A stretch of 64,000 nucleotides of DNA from Azospirillum brasilense (GCF_005222205.1 NZ_CP032345.1:2605501-2669500), one strand, 5' to 3'. Counted from the stretch's first letter, positions 41,382-50,077 are shown. The notes: generated by a model not told the origin, from the sequence alone. Made by a program: numbers and translations.

Positions 41382-42092
41382 ATGTGCGGACGCATGATAC
41401 TCGCCACGCCGGCCGCGGAGGTTCAGCGCCTGTTCGGCTTCCCCGAACTGCCGAACCTCCAGCCCCGCTGGAACGTGGCCCCCACCCAGCCGGTGCCCGC
41501 CGTGCGGCGGGAGGAGGATGGGCGCCATCTGGTGACCCTGCGCTGGGGACTCGTGCCCTTCTGGGCCGACGATCCGTCCATCGGGGCGCGGCTGATCAAT
41601 GCGCGCGGAGAAACGCTGGCCGAGAAGCCGTCCTTCCGGGAGGCCTTCCGCAAGCGGCGCTGCCTCGTCCCCGTGGACGGATTCTACGAGTGGAAGGCCG
41701 AGGGCAGGCGCAAGCAGGGCTACGCCATCCGCCGCCGCGACCGCGCGCCCTTCGCCTTCGCCGGCCTGTGGGAGCGCTGGAACGGCCCGAAGGGCGGCCC
41801 GGCCCTCGCGGAGCCCCTGGAGACGCTGACCATCGTCACCACCACGGCCAACGCGGTGCTGAAGCCGCTGCACGAGCGCATGCCGGTGATCCTCGACGAG
41901 ACGGACTGGGACCTGTGGCTGGACCCCGCCGCCCCGCTGCCGGTGCTGGAAGACCTGCTGAAGCCGGCGCCCGACGCGCTCCTGGAGGCCCATCCGGTGG
42001 GGCCGCGCGTCAACAACGTGCGCAACGACGACGAGGCGTGCGCGGCTCCCCTCGACGATGCACCGCCCGATGACGCGCCGACCTTGTTCTGA
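41382..42092 (+). CDS. yedK: SOS response-associated peptidase YedK/HMCES
   Basis: HMCES/YedK forms a thiazolidine crosslink with abasic sites in single-stranded DNA through its N-terminal Cys2 (start MCGRM, methionine removed). The 236 residues show 'NARGETLAEKPSFREAF', 'FYEWK' and 'HERMPVIL', which contribute the conserved Asn, Glu and His active-site residues. A TATTCT hexamer at 41370-41375 lies six bases before the ATG, and no good ribosome site is present, so the message may be leaderless. Its last 35 bases overlap the nuclease gene. Confidence 0.95.
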   Translation: MCGRMILATPAAEVQRLFGFPELPNLQPRWNVAPTQPVPAVRREEDGRHLVTLRWGLVPFWADDPSIGARLINARGETLAEKPSFREAFRKRRCLVPVDGFYEWKAEGRRKQGYAIRRRDRAPFAFAGLWERWNGPKGGPALAEPLETLTIVTTTANAVLKPLHERMPVILDETDWDLWLDPAAPLPVLEDLLKPAPDALLEAHPVGPRVNNVRNDDEACAAPLDDAPPDDAPTLF

Positions 42093-42621
42093 GTGGCTCG
42101 CCCCTTTGGTGGCAATTTCCTTGTTGTGCTCAACCGGAACGGCGTATGCCCAGGGAGGGACGACCAAAGGCAAGGTCGCCAACACCCCCAATGAAACGTT
42201 AAAAGGACAGGGCGTCGCCATGGAGGGCGATACGCTGTCCATCAAGGGCGCGCCGGTTCGCCTGATGGGGATCGACGCCCCCGACGTCGGGCAGAAATGC
42301 CGGAACCGTTACGGGCATGAGTTGGACTGCTTCCGCATCGCCACCGCGGTGCTGGCCAGCCTGATCAAGGACCAGGAGGTGACCTGCACCATCGCCGAAC
42401 GCGACCGCAACGGCCAGCAATTGGGCGAATGCCGGGTGCTCGGCGTCGATCTGGGGGCGGCCATGGTGGCGCGCGGCTGGGCCTTCGCCTACCGCAGCCT
42501 GTCGCCGGCCTACGCCTCCAGCGAGGCCTTCGCGCAGAGCCGCCGTCTGGGCCTGTGGGCGGGGCAGGTGGAGAAGCCCTGGCAATGGCGATCGCGCCAG
42601 CAGCGTGAGCAGGCGCGGTAG
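42058..42621 (+). CDS. Exported thermonuclease (SNase-like) family protein
   Basis: This 187-residue protein has a signal peptide (to about residue 32, ending AYAQ) and an SNase-like OB fold: 'GDTLSIKGAPVRLMGIDAPDVGQKC', 'AERDRNGQQLGECRV', and the terminal 'RRLGLWAG'. The conserved pair of catalytic-type residues (an Asp in GIDAPD and an Arg in the AERDRNG region) suggests a Ca-dependent nuclease. The start at 42058 overlaps yedK by 35 bases, and ATG 42070 is an alternative. Four cysteines in the mature part are compatible with disulphides. Confidence 0.85.
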   Translation: MHRPMTRRPCSEWLAPLVAISLLCSTGTAYAQGGTTKGKVANTPNETLKGQGVAMEGDTLSIKGAPVRLMGIDAPDVGQKCRNRYGHELDCFRIATAVLASLIKDQEVTCTIAERDRNGQQLGECRVLGVDLGAAMVARGWAFAYRSLSPAYASSEAFAQSRRLGLWAGQVEKPWQWRSRQQREQAR

Positions 42622-42737
42622 GCCCAGCGATGCGGTTCGGCCATGCGGCCTCTGCCAACGGGGGAAGGGGGACTCGGCCTTTTTTTCGGTTCGCCCTCCT
42701 TGGGGGGCGTGATAGTGTTTCAGAGTGTTAACAAGTT

Positions 42738-43595
42738 ATGAATCAAGCCGACCGGCCAGCGCCCCTCGGTGCCGAAGGCCGGACGGACCCACCCACCGGC
42801 GCGGAAGAACGGGTCATGCGAGTCTACGCACGCCAGCTTTACGATCATCTCCCCTATCTGCGCCGCTACGCGCGCGCGCTGACCGGAGCGACCGAACGCG
42901 GTGACGATCTCGTGACGCGCTGCGTCGAGGTCGCCGTGATGGCTCCCTCCCGCTTCGGGCTGGAAGGGGGGATGCGGGTTCCGCTCTACGCCCTGCTGAA
43001 TCTGCTGTTCGACGAGGATGGGGATGGGCGGCCGACTCCGTCGCCGCACCCCATCGAACGGGCGCTGGCGTCTCTCCCGGAAGGCGAGCGGCGGATGTAT
43101 CTGCTGATCACGCTGGAGGGGCTGACGGTTCCCGAAGCGGCCCAGGTGCTTCAGATCCCCGCGCCGGAGGGCCAGGATCGGCTGACCATCGCCCGCGACA
43201 AGGTGCGCAACGCCCTGACCCAGCGGGTGCTGGTGGTCGAGGACAACCCGATCCTGGCGATGGAGATCGGCTCGCTGGTCACCGACATGGGGCACGTCGT
43301 CTGCGGCACCGCCAACAATGAGCAGGAGGCCCTGGAACTGCTGGAGGCCGAGAAGCCGACGCTGGCGCTGCTGGACGTCCGGCTGGCCGACGGCGGCAGC
43401 GGGGTCGAGGTTGCCCGCCGGCTGCGCCAGAAGCGCGCCATGCGGACCATTTTTGTCACGGCCTTCGACGGCGACCTGGAGGAGGCGGACGCCCGCCATC
43501 TCGGCCAGATCGTCCGCAAGCCCTTCACCAACGAGGCGATCCAGGCGGCGATCTCGCGCGCGGTCTTCATGCCGAGCCCGGTGGCCCTGGCGTGA
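42738..43595 (+). CDS. phyR: PhyR-type general stress response regulator
   Basis: PhyR releases the ECF sigma factor EcfG by binding the anti-sigma factor NepR when phosphorylated. The 285 residues have a sigma-like domain (about 25-160, with 'YARALTGATERGDDLV' and 'RMYLLITLEGLTVPEAAQVL') and a C-terminal receiver with phospho-Asp213 (LLDVRLADG), Thr241 and Lys261. In many relatives nepR and ecfG lie beside phyR; here neither is adjacent. A stress-protein gene with an EcfG-like promoter is its convergent neighbour. Confidence 0.95.
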   Translation: MNQADRPAPLGAEGRTDPPTGAEERVMRVYARQLYDHLPYLRRYARALTGATERGDDLVTRCVEVAVMAPSRFGLEGGMRVPLYALLNLLFDEDGDGRPTPSPHPIERALASLPEGERRMYLLITLEGLTVPEAAQVLQIPAPEGQDRLTIARDKVRNALTQRVLVVEDNPILAMEIGSLVTDMGHVVCGTANNEQEALELLEAEKPTLALLDVRLADGGSGVEVARRLRQKRAMRTIFVTAFDGDLEEADARHLGQIVRKPFTNEAIQAAISRAVFMPSPVALA

Positions 43596-43635
43596 TAACT
43601 GCGGCCCGGTGATCTGCGGTCCGGGTGGAAAAGCG

Positions 43636-43663
43636 AAAGGGCGGCCCCGTCGGGCCGCCCTTT
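43636..43663. terminator. Bidirectional rho-independent terminator
   Basis: AAAGGGCGGCCC (43636-43647) is perfectly mirrored by GGGCCGCCCTTT (43652-43663) around CGTC. The 12-base stem with A and T ends lies between convergent phyR and the GlsB-type gene, so it can end both messages. Confidence 0.9.
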
Positions 43664-43690
43664 GCGTGTGCGGTGTAGTGTGCCGCTGTC

Positions 43691-43948
43691 TCAGACGGTG
43701 GTCCGGCGCCCGGCGATCATGCGGTAGATGGCCAGGATGATGATGGCGCCGACGATGGCGCCGATGAAGCCGGCCCCTTCGCCCGCCCGGTACCAGCCAA
43801 CGGCCTCGCCCAGATAGGTGGCGACGAAGGCGCCCGCGATGCCGAGCAGCGTGGTGATGATGAAGCCGCCCGGATCACGGCCCGGCATCAGGAACTTGGC
43901 GACGATGCCGGCCAGGAAGCCGATGATGATCGTCCACAGAATACCCAT
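43691..43948 (-). CDS. GlsB/YeaQ/YmgE family stress-response membrane protein
   Basis: This 85-residue protein has three membrane segments ('ILWTIIIGFLAGIVAKFLMPG', 'GGFIITTLLGIAGAFVATYLG', 'GFIGAIVGAIIILAIYRMI') in the Transgly_assoc family. Members are induced by general stress. ATG 43948 follows GGAGGGAGAGAGG. An EcfG-like promoter lies about 40 bases upstream, linking it to the PhyR regulon. Confidence 0.93.
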   Translation of the reverse strand: MGILWTIIIGFLAGIVAKFLMPGRDPGGFIITTLLGIAGAFVATYLGEAVGWYRAGEGAGFIGAIVGAIIILAIYRMIAGRRTTV

Positions 43949-43994
43949 AACCTCTCTCCCTCCAGTATCGATGTCCTCGATCCCACGCAGCCAT

Positions 43995-44019
43995 AACGCC
44001 CGGAACGGCGTTTGGTTCT
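43995..44019 (-). promoter_or_regulatory. EcfG-type stress promoter upstream of the GlsB-type gene
   Basis: On the minus strand, AGAAC (44019-44015) and CGTT (43998-43995) are separated by 16 bases. The sigma-EcfG consensus is GGAAC-N16/17-CGTT, so nine of ten fixed positions agree up to one -35 mismatch. Predicted transcription start is about 43988, 40 bases before the ATG. Confidence 0.7.
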
Positions 44020-44092
44020 GCCCGAAGGAGGACCCTCTTGCGGATAAACCCACCTGGAGCATGGCCGGGAGGGAGAGGGGCAGGGCCGGCGG

Positions 44093-44749
44093 TCAGCTCC
44101 GCAGGGCGCGAATGTTGGCGGCGTAGCGGTCCGGCCCGCCGGTGAAGGTGGCGGTTCCGGCGACCAGAACGTCGGCGCCCGCCTCGATGGCGATGCGGGC
44201 GGTTTCGCCGTTGATCCCGCCGTCCACCTGGAGGTCGATGGGCTTGCCCAGCGCGTCGATGCGGCGGCGCAGCTCATGGATCTTGGGAAGCTGGCTGGCG
44301 ATGAAGCTCTGCCCGCCGAAGCCGGGGTTGACCGTCATGACCAGGACGAGGTCGAGCTCTTCCAGCAGATAATCCACGACCTCCAGCGGGGTGGCCGGGT
44401 TCAGCGACAGGCCGGCCTTCTTGCCCAGCGACTTGATGAGCTGGATGGTGCGGTGGACGTGCGCGCCGGCCTCCGCATGGACGGTGATGATGTCGGCGCC
44501 GGCGTCCGCGAAGGCGGCGATGTAGGGGTCCACTGGGGCGATCATCAGATGCACGTCGAAGGTCTTCGCCGTGTGCGGGCGCAGCGCCTTCACCACCGCC
44601 GGGCCGATGGTGATGTTGGGGACGAAATGGCCGTCCATCACGTCGATGTGGATGTAGTCGGCGCCCGCCGCATCGATGGCGCGCACTTCCTCGCCCAGCC
44701 GGGCGAAATCGGCGGAGAGGATGGACGGGGCGATCTTGACCGGGCGCAT
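44093..44749 (-). CDS. rpe: Ribulose-phosphate 3-epimerase
   Basis: Rpe interconverts ribulose-5-phosphate and xylulose-5-phosphate in the pentose phosphate and Calvin cycles. The 218-residue TIM barrel has '[17 protein letters not shown]' at the N-terminus, the metal-binding '[12 protein letters not shown]', 'HLMI', 'VNPGFGGQ' and 'VDGGIN' motifs in order. The ATG at 44749 gives the standard N-terminus. It lies downstream of a ModE-type gene with a 125-base gap. Confidence 0.97.
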   Translation of the reverse strand: MRPVKIAPSILSADFARLGEEVRAIDAAGADYIHIDVMDGHFVPNITIGPAVVKALRPHTAKTFDVHLMIAPVDPYIAAFADAGADIITVHAEAGAHVHRTIQLIKSLGKKAGLSLNPATPLEVVDYLLEELDLVLVMTVNPGFGGQSFIASQLPKIHELRRRIDALGKPIDLQVDGGINGETARIAIEAGADVLVAGTATFTGGPDRYAANIRALRS

Positions 44750-44874
44750 GGCGGAAATCCTTGGCGTGAACGGTGCGGGAAAGGGTGGTGGAAAATCCGC
44801 CTTCCCATACCACGGCTCCCCCGCCGCCCCAACCCCTCTCGCGGTTCCGGCCCTCTCGCCGTCCGGAGGAACCG

Positions 44875-45294
44875 TCAGGCCGGCTTGCAGCCCGGCTTCA
44901 GGCCCGGATCGCCGGAGAAGCTGCCGTCGTCCGCGGGGTCGCTTCCCGCGCCGTAGTCGGCGTTGAGCATCCCCTCCAGCGCCGCCAGCCGGGGCGTGGC
45001 GGCGGCGAAGGCGTCGCGCTCGACCGCGCGGTAATGCTCGATTACCCGTTCGCCGAAGGCGGTGAGCGCGGTCCCGCCGCCGTGCTTGCCACCCACCGCG
45101 GCGAAGACCACCGGTTCGGCGAAGATGCGGTTGAGGTCGTCGACCAGCAGCCAGGCGCGGCGGTAGGACATGTCCAGCGTCCGCGCCGCCGCGGAGATGG
45201 AGCCGGTTTCCCGGATCCGCTCCAGCAGCATGATCTTGCCCGGCCCGACCGAGCCGCCGGTGTCGAAATCGATGCGGATGCGCAGGCGGGTCAT
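44875..45294 (-). CDS. ModE-type winged-helix regulator (DNA-binding half only)
   Basis: This 139-residue protein matches the N-terminal winged-helix domain of ModE ('[34 protein letters not shown]', then '[19 protein letters not shown]'). The molybdate-binding TOBE domains are absent. Family members repress molybdate transport or molybdoenzyme genes, but some single-domain forms act otherwise. The C-terminus is Gly/Asp-rich and ends with a cysteine. The ATG at 45294 fits the family N-terminus. Confidence 0.87.
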   Translation of the reverse strand: MTRLRIRIDFDTGGSVGPGKIMLLERIRETGSISAAARTLDMSYRRAWLLVDDLNRIFAEPVVFAAVGGKHGGGTALTAFGERVIEHYRAVERDAFAAATPRLAALEGMLNADYGAGSDPADDGSFSGDPGLKPGCKPA

Positions 45295-45432
45295 GGCGCC
45301 ATCCAGGACGCACTGGTCTCGCCGGCCCGCTCCCGGCATCCTATCCATTTCACCCCGGCCACTCCCGCTCGTCCGCTCCGCCCTTTTGGGGCGGGAGACT
45401 GGCCGTCCCCCGCCGAAAAGGCAAGGCGCGGA

Positions 45433-46446
45433 TCAGAAGCCGGCCAGCACGATCTTGCCCTTGGCCCGCCCGCTTTCGAGCAGGGCATGGGCGCGCGTCA
45501 GGTTGGCGGCGTTGATGGTGCCGAACGTCTCGGCCAGTGTCGTGCGGACGGTGCCGGCGTCGACGAGGCGCGACACCTCGCTGAGCAGCGCGTGCTGGGC
45601 GGCGATGTCGGCGGTGCCGAACACCGGCCGGGTGAACATGAACTCCCAATGCAGCGACACGCTCTTGCGCTTCAGCACCATGACGTCCAGCCCCGCCGGA
45701 TCGTCGATCAGCGCAACGCGGCCCTGCGGGGCGATCAGGGCGGCGATCTCCGGCAGATGGGCGCCGGTGTCGTTGGTCGAGAAGACGAAGGCCGGGGCGC
45801 CGATGCCCAGCGCCTCCACCTGCGCGGCCAGCGGTTTGCGGTGGTCGACGACGTGATGGGCGCCGAGGTCCCGGCACCAGGCCTGCGTCTCCTCGCGGGA
45901 GGCGGTGGCGATGACCGTCAGGTCGGTCAGTTGCCGGGCGAGCTGGATGGCGATGGAGCCGACGCCGCCGGCCCCGCCGACGATCAGGATGGCGTTGGCC
46001 GCCCCCGGCACCGGGCGCCGCACGTCCAGCCGGTCGAACATGGCTTCCCACGCGGTGATGCTGGTCAGCGGCAGGGCGGCAGCCTGGGCGAAGTCGAGGC
46101 TGGCCGGCTTCGGCCCGACGATGCGCTCGTCCACCAGATGGAATTCGGCGTTGGTGCCGTCACGGTCGATGGCTCCCGCGTAGAAGACGGCGTCGCCCGG
46201 CTTGAACAGCGTGGCCTGCGGCCCGGCGGCGACCACGACACCGGCGGCGTCCCAGCCCAGCACCTTCATGGCGCCCGGCGCGGGGGGCATGTTGCGGCGG
46301 ACCTTGGTGTCCACGGGGTTGACCGAGACGGCCTTGATCTCGACCAGCAGGTCGCGGCCCTGGGGCTCGGGGCGGGGGCGCTCGACGTCGATCAGGGCGT
46401 CGGGGGCGTCGATGGGCAGGGATTGGGTGAAGGCGACGGCGCGCAT
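45433..46446 (-). CDS. Zinc-type alcohol dehydrogenase-family (YogA-like) quinone oxidoreductase
   Basis: This is a 337-residue medium-chain dehydrogenase. It has 'VNPVDTKVRRNM', the NADPH loop GGAGGVGSIAIQLA and the family ending 'GRAKGKIVLAGF'. The structural and catalytic zinc cysteines of true alcohol dehydrogenases are missing, which fits NADPH:quinone or enone reduction. It is divergent from an HxlR-family regulator (gap 146 bases), an arrangement where such regulators often control a quinone/electrophile detoxifying reductase. Confidence 0.9.
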   Translation of the reverse strand: MRAVAFTQSLPIDAPDALIDVERPRPEPQGRDLLVEIKAVSVNPVDTKVRRNMPPAPGAMKVLGWDAAGVVVAAGPQATLFKPGDAVFYAGAIDRDGTNAEFHLVDERIVGPKPASLDFAQAAALPLTSITAWEAMFDRLDVRRPVPGAANAILIVGGAGGVGSIAIQLARQLTDLTVIATASREETQAWCRDLGAHHVVDHRKPLAAQVEALGIGAPAFVFSTNDTGAHLPEIAALIAPQGRVALIDDPAGLDVMVLKRKSVSLHWEFMFTRPVFGTADIAAQHALLSEVSRLVDAGTVRTTLAETFGTINAANLTRAHALLESGRAKGKIVLAGF

Positions 46447-46460
46447 GGCCTGAAGTCCTT

Positions 46461-46502
46461 GTGCTTGTTGTTGGGTGCTTGTCGTTGGGTGCTTGTTGCG
46501 GC
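46461..46502. repeat. 14-base tandem repeat between reductase and HxlR regulator
   Basis: Units start at 46461 (GTGCTTGTTGTTGG), 46475 (GTGCTTGTCGTTGG) and 46489 (GTGCTTGTTGCGGC), differing at one and a few positions. They lie 15-56 bases upstream of the reductase start in the shared promoter region and may be regulator sites. Confidence 0.7.
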
Positions 46503-46592
46503 GTGTTGTGCTCTGCCGACAGACTTGCGCCTTGCAGCACCGGGGCGCAAGAATGCACATGAAACGCACATAGTGTCGAAAAGGATACCGTC

Positions 46593-46973
46593 ATGGCCCG
46601 CGTTCCCCACGCCAACCTGGACTGCTCGCCGGGCTGCCCGGTGGAGGGCGTCCTCGCCATCATCGGCGGCAAGTGGAAGGGGCTGATCCTCTACCATCTG
46701 CTCGCCGGCACGCTGCGCTTCAACGAGATCCGCCGCCGCGTGCCGAACGTCACCCAACGCATGCTGACCACCCAGCTTCGCGAGCTGGAGGCGGACGGGC
46801 TGCTGGTCCGCACCGTCTATGCGGAGGTGCCGCCGCGCGTCGAATACAGCCTGTCGCCGCGCGGGCGGAGCCTGGAGCCGATCATTCTGGCGCTGAAGGC
46901 CTGGGGGGAGGAGCATCTGCGCCCCGCTGACACCACCTCTGCCGCCGCCTCTGCTGCTGTCGTCGCGGCATGA
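46593..46973 (+). CDS. HxlR-family redox/electrophile-responsive regulator
   Basis: This 126-residue MarR-fold regulator has the HxlR pattern: 'CPVEGVLAIIGGKWKGLILYHLLAG' (helix 1-2), 'RFNEIRRRVPNVTQRMLTTQLRELEADGL' (recognition helix) and 'PPRVEYSLSPRGRSLEPI' (wing). Cys11 and Cys15 flank the N-terminal helix; Cys15 is at the position used for thiol sensing in YodB/HypR/QorR relatives. Its stop overlaps the NnrS start (ATGA at 46970). Likely target: the divergent quinone oxidoreductase. Confidence 0.92.
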   Translation: MARVPHANLDCSPGCPVEGVLAIIGGKWKGLILYHLLAGTLRFNEIRRRVPNVTQRMLTTQLRELEADGLLVRTVYAEVPPRVEYSLSPRGRSLEPIILALKAWGEEHLRPADTTSAAASAAVVAA

Positions 46974-48088
46974 GCGCCTTCGTCCCGCCGCCGCCGCAAC
47001 GTCCCTGGGGGCATCGCCTGTTCTTTCCCGCCGCCGCGCTCTACGGGGCGCTCAGCGTGCCGCTGTGGGTGGCCGGCTATTTCGGCTGGCTCGGCATCGG
47101 CTGGACCCCGGCGCTGCACGCGCACGAGATGCTGATGGGCTACGCGCTGGCGGTGGTCGGCGGCTTCCTGCTGACGCGCCCGTCCGGGGTGGCGCTGAGC
47201 GTCGCCTTCGCCGCATGGCTGGCCGGGCGGCTGGCGGTGCTGGCCGGCCTGCCGCCGGAGGTCGCGGCGCCGGTGGCGCTGGCCTATCCGGTGGCGCTGT
47301 TCGTGATCGCCGGCATCCCCTTCCTGCGCGCCGCCAAGAGCGGCCACAACAGGCTGTTCGGCCCGGTGATCGGCGCCTTCGCGCTGGCCGAGGCGCTGGT
47401 CTGGTGGGGCGGCGACGGCGGACGGACGGGGGCGCTGTTCGCGCTGCATCTGGTCGGCATCCTGATGCTGGTGATGGGTGGGCGCATCATCCCCTCGGCC
47501 ACGGCGGGAGAAGTCCGCAAGCAGGGCGGGACGCTGGTCGAGCGGGTGCAGCCGCGCCTGGAATGGGCGGGCGTCGCCGGTGCGGTGCTGGCCGCCCTGA
47601 CCGTGGCCGCCGGGGTGGCGAGCGGTCCGCTGGCCTGGATCGGAGCGGCGGGTGCGGCGCTGGCCGGGGTGACCGCCTGGGCGCGTCTCGCCCGCTGGCG
47701 GACCGGCGCCGTGCTGAAGCGCCCGGACCTGTGGAGCCTGCATCTGGGCTACGGCTGGCTCGGGCTCGGCTGGCTGTTCCTGGGGGTCGAGCGGCTGGCT
47801 CCGCTGACCGGCGGGGCGGGCTGGCACGTGATCGGGGCGGGCGCGCTGGGCACGCTGGCCGCTTCCATGATGGTGCGCGCGACCCTGCAGCGGGAGGCGC
47901 TGCCGCCGGACTTCTCCCGACCCGCCACCGCCGCCATCGCTCTGGTCGGCCTGTCCGCCGCGCTGCGCGTCGCCGCGGCCAGCACGGCGCCGGACCTGCT
48001 CATGCCCGCGGCGGCGCTGGCCTGGATGGCGGCGCATCTTCTGGTGCTTTGGGTGCTGCTGCGCGTCCCGAAGCGGATCAGGGCGTGA
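46970..48088 (+). CDS. nnrS: NnrS family membrane protein (first of two)
   Basis: NnrS proteins are haem/copper-containing membrane proteins linked to nitric-oxide stress. The 372 residues have about twelve hydrophobic segments, the signature 'HAHEMLMGYALAVVGGFLLT' near residues 43-62, 'VMGGRIIPSAT' and the 'GALGTLAASMMVRATL' region. It is translationally coupled to the HxlR regulator upstream. A second, different NnrS is encoded at 53881-55089. Confidence 0.92.
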   Translation: MSAFVPPPPQRPWGHRLFFPAAALYGALSVPLWVAGYFGWLGIGWTPALHAHEMLMGYALAVVGGFLLTRPSGVALSVAFAAWLAGRLAVLAGLPPEVAAPVALAYPVALFVIAGIPFLRAAKSGHNRLFGPVIGAFALAEALVWWGGDGGRTGALFALHLVGILMLVMGGRIIPSATAGEVRKQGGTLVERVQPRLEWAGVAGAVLAALTVAAGVASGPLAWIGAAGAALAGVTAWARLARWRTGAVLKRPDLWSLHLGYGWLGLGWLFLGVERLAPLTGGAGWHVIGAGALGTLAASMMVRATLQREALPPDFSRPATAAIALVGLSAALRVAAASTAPDLLMPAAALAWMAAHLLVLWVLLRVPKRIRA

Positions 48089-48144
48089 ACCCGACACCCT
48101 GATTTTGGGCGTTCCGCTTCTGGCCTTCGCGCATCGCGGCCGCT

Positions 48145-49101
48145 ATGGTGCGCCGGGTGCAACTGACGTCGGCGCGTGCCATGGAGACTTTGCCGTTCGA
48201 GGCCGAAACCGCCGTCGTCATCTGCGCCGATCGCGGCGTGTTCGAGCTTCTGGTCGGGCTTCTGCTGTCGCTGCGCCCGCTGGACCGCCGGCGCTACCGG
48301 GTCTGCCTGATCGATGTCGGGCTGACCGCCGCGCAGCGCGACCATGTGGCGCCGCTCTGCGACCGCATCGCGCCGGTGCGGGACGATCTGGTGGTCTGGC
48401 CGCACCCGCAGCTCGTGGCGCAGCTGGACCGGCAGATCCCGTTCTGGAAGGCGATGCTCTGCCGCCCGTTACTGCGCGACTATTTCCCCGGTTTCCAATG
48501 CTACCTGCATCTGGACGCCGACATCTGGGTCCAGAATACCGCCGCGCTGGACGCCGCCGTCGCGGGTGTCCGCAGCGGGCGCGCCGTGATCGTTCCGGAG
48601 GCCGACGCGGCCTATCCCTTTCTGGCCTCGCACACCGCCAACGCCCAGTCCGTGGCGGAGCGCGCCAAGCTCATCACCCGCTTCTTCGGGGAGGAGATCG
48701 CCGCGCTGGCCGGCTCGCTGCCCTATTACAATCTGGGTTTCTACGGGCTTCGCCACGACGCGCCCCATTGGGACCTGTTCCGCGACAGCCTGCGTGACGC
48801 GACGCGGACCACCTTCCATTTCCTGTGCGAGCAGATCGTCCTCAACATCGTGATGTTCCAGGTGCGAAACACCCTGCTCCTGCCGGCGACGGCCAACTGG
48901 ATGTGCAGCATGGCCGTGCCGGTGCGCGGCGCGGACGGGCTGTGGCGCTCGCCCGTCTACCCCCACACGCCGATCGATCTTCTGCACCTGACCGGCACGG
49001 ACAAGCTGGAACGCTACCAGCCGCTGGGGCTGCTCCACGACGGGGGGCGCTATCTGGAGGGCATCGCGCACTTGGCGGCTCCGCACGCGCGGGTCGGCTG
49101 A
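48145..49101 (+). CDS. Putative glycosyltransferase (GT-A fold, DXD motif)
   Basis: This 318-residue protein has the GT-A metal motif DAD at 124-126 in 'YLHLDADIWVQN', preceded by a nucleotide-sugar-type N-terminus and 'FWKAMLCRPLLRDYFPGF'. The rest ('PYYNLGFYGLRHDAP', 'PIDLLHLTGTDK') fits small retaining glycosyltransferases of the GT8-like group. The acceptor and donor are unknown. Starts at 48145 and 48181 are both possible. It is separated from neighbours on both sides and appears to be an orphan. Confidence 0.65.
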   Translation: MVRRVQLTSARAMETLPFEAETAVVICADRGVFELLVGLLLSLRPLDRRRYRVCLIDVGLTAAQRDHVAPLCDRIAPVRDDLVVWPHPQLVAQLDRQIPFWKAMLCRPLLRDYFPGFQCYLHLDADIWVQNTAALDAAVAGVRSGRAVIVPEADAAYPFLASHTANAQSVAERAKLITRFFGEEIAALAGSLPYYNLGFYGLRHDAPHWDLFRDSLRDATRTTFHFLCEQIVLNIVMFQVRNTLLLPATANWMCSMAVPVRGADGLWRSPVYPHTPIDLLHLTGTDKLERYQPLGLLHDGGRYLEGIAHLAAPHARVG

Positions 49102-49210
49102 TCCCCGGACCTTGCGCAACGGCTTGACGGTCCCCGTCCCAACCCCCGACACTCCTGGCAACGGCCTCCACCGAGGGGCATGAGGGGCGGGCGAACCCGC
49201 AGGGGGGATC

Positions 49211-50077
49211 ATGAGCGACGCGTTGGAACCGGTCCGCAGCGCGGGCGTCGTCGGGCTCGGCTCCATGGGCATGGGGGTGGCGCTGTCGCTGCTCCGCGCC
49301 GGCTTCCGGGTCGTCGGCTGCGACCTCGACGCCGCCAAATGCATGAGCCTCGTCACCCATGGCGGGGAGGCCGCGGGGTCGCCCGCCGACGTCGGGCGCC
49401 GGGTGGACCGCGTCATCGTCCTGGTCGCCACGGCGGAGCAGGCGGAGGAGGTGCTGTTCGGCGCCGAGGGCGTGGCCGGCACCCTGCCGAAGGGCGGCGT
49501 GGTCGTCCTGTCCACCAGCGTCCCGCCGGACATGGCCGCCGCCGTCGGGCGCCGCCTCGCCGAGCGGGACCTGCTGATGCTGGACGCGCCGGTCGGCGGC
49601 GGTCCGGTGCGGGCGGCGGAGGGGCGCATGGTGGTGATGGCCTCCGGCCCCGAGGACGCCTTCGCGCGGGCCGAGGACCTGATCGCCGCCGCGTCGGGCA
49701 CGCTGCACCGCGTCGGCACGGAGCACGGGCAGGGCTCCGCCGTGAAGGCGGTGGAGCAGATGCTGACCGGCATCTACGCCGCCGCGGTGGCGGAGGCCAC
49801 GGCCTTCGGCGTCCGCGCCGGGGTCGATCCGCAGCGGCTGGCCGAGATCCTCGCCGCCGGTCCCTTCCACATCCCGTCGCAACGGCCGCTGGGCATCGTC
49901 GGGGCCGACCTGGGCAACGTGATGGACGCCGCGCGGCGGCTGACCGTGCCGACGCCCTTGGCCGCCTCGGCTTTGCAACTCTTCACCATGGCCGCCGCGG
50001 TCGGGCTGGGGCGCGAGGGCGACGGCGCGCTCGCGCAAATCTTCGACCGGCTGGCCGGCAACCCGCAGGAGGGCTGA
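49211..50077 (+). CDS. 3-hydroxyacid dehydrogenase family protein (LtnD/3-HIBDH-like)
   Basis: This 288-residue protein has an NAD(P) loop GLGSMG at 15-20, the domain-joining segment 'LLMLDAPVGGGPVRAAEGRMVVMASG' and a catalytic-lysine helix 'QGSAVKAVEQMLTGIYAA'. These place it in the beta-hydroxyacid dehydrogenase family, with closest flavour to L-threonate dehydrogenase (LtnD). Two more enzymes follow within 7 and 4 bases, suggesting a small catabolic operon for a C4 hydroxyacid or amino acid. Confidence 0.85.
   Translation: MSDALEPVRSAGVVGLGSMGMGVALSLLRAGFRVVGCDLDAAKCMSLVTHGGEAAGSPADVGRRVDRVIVLVATAEQAEEVLFGAEGVAGTLPKGGVVVLSTSVPPDMAAAVGRRLAERDLLMLDAPVGGGPVRAAEGRMVVMASGPEDAFARAEDLIAAASGTLHRVGTEHGQGSAVKAVEQMLTGIYAAAVAEATAFGVRAGVDPQRLAEILAAGPFHIPSQRPLGIVGADLGNVMDAARRLTVPTPLAASALQLFTMAAAVGLGREGDGALAQIFDRLAGNPQEG

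Noticed and set aside
38843..42245. Long open frames on both strands across the CoxL-like gene (plus strand 818 codons; minus strand 1101 codons)
   Set aside because: Both are frame shadows without domains. The real frame carries AYRGAGR and the other family motifs.
42622..42737. Terminator or EcfG promoter before phyR
   Set aside because: A T-run follows GGCC at about 42680, but no good stem precedes it. No GGAAC-N16/17-CGTT is present on the coding strand.
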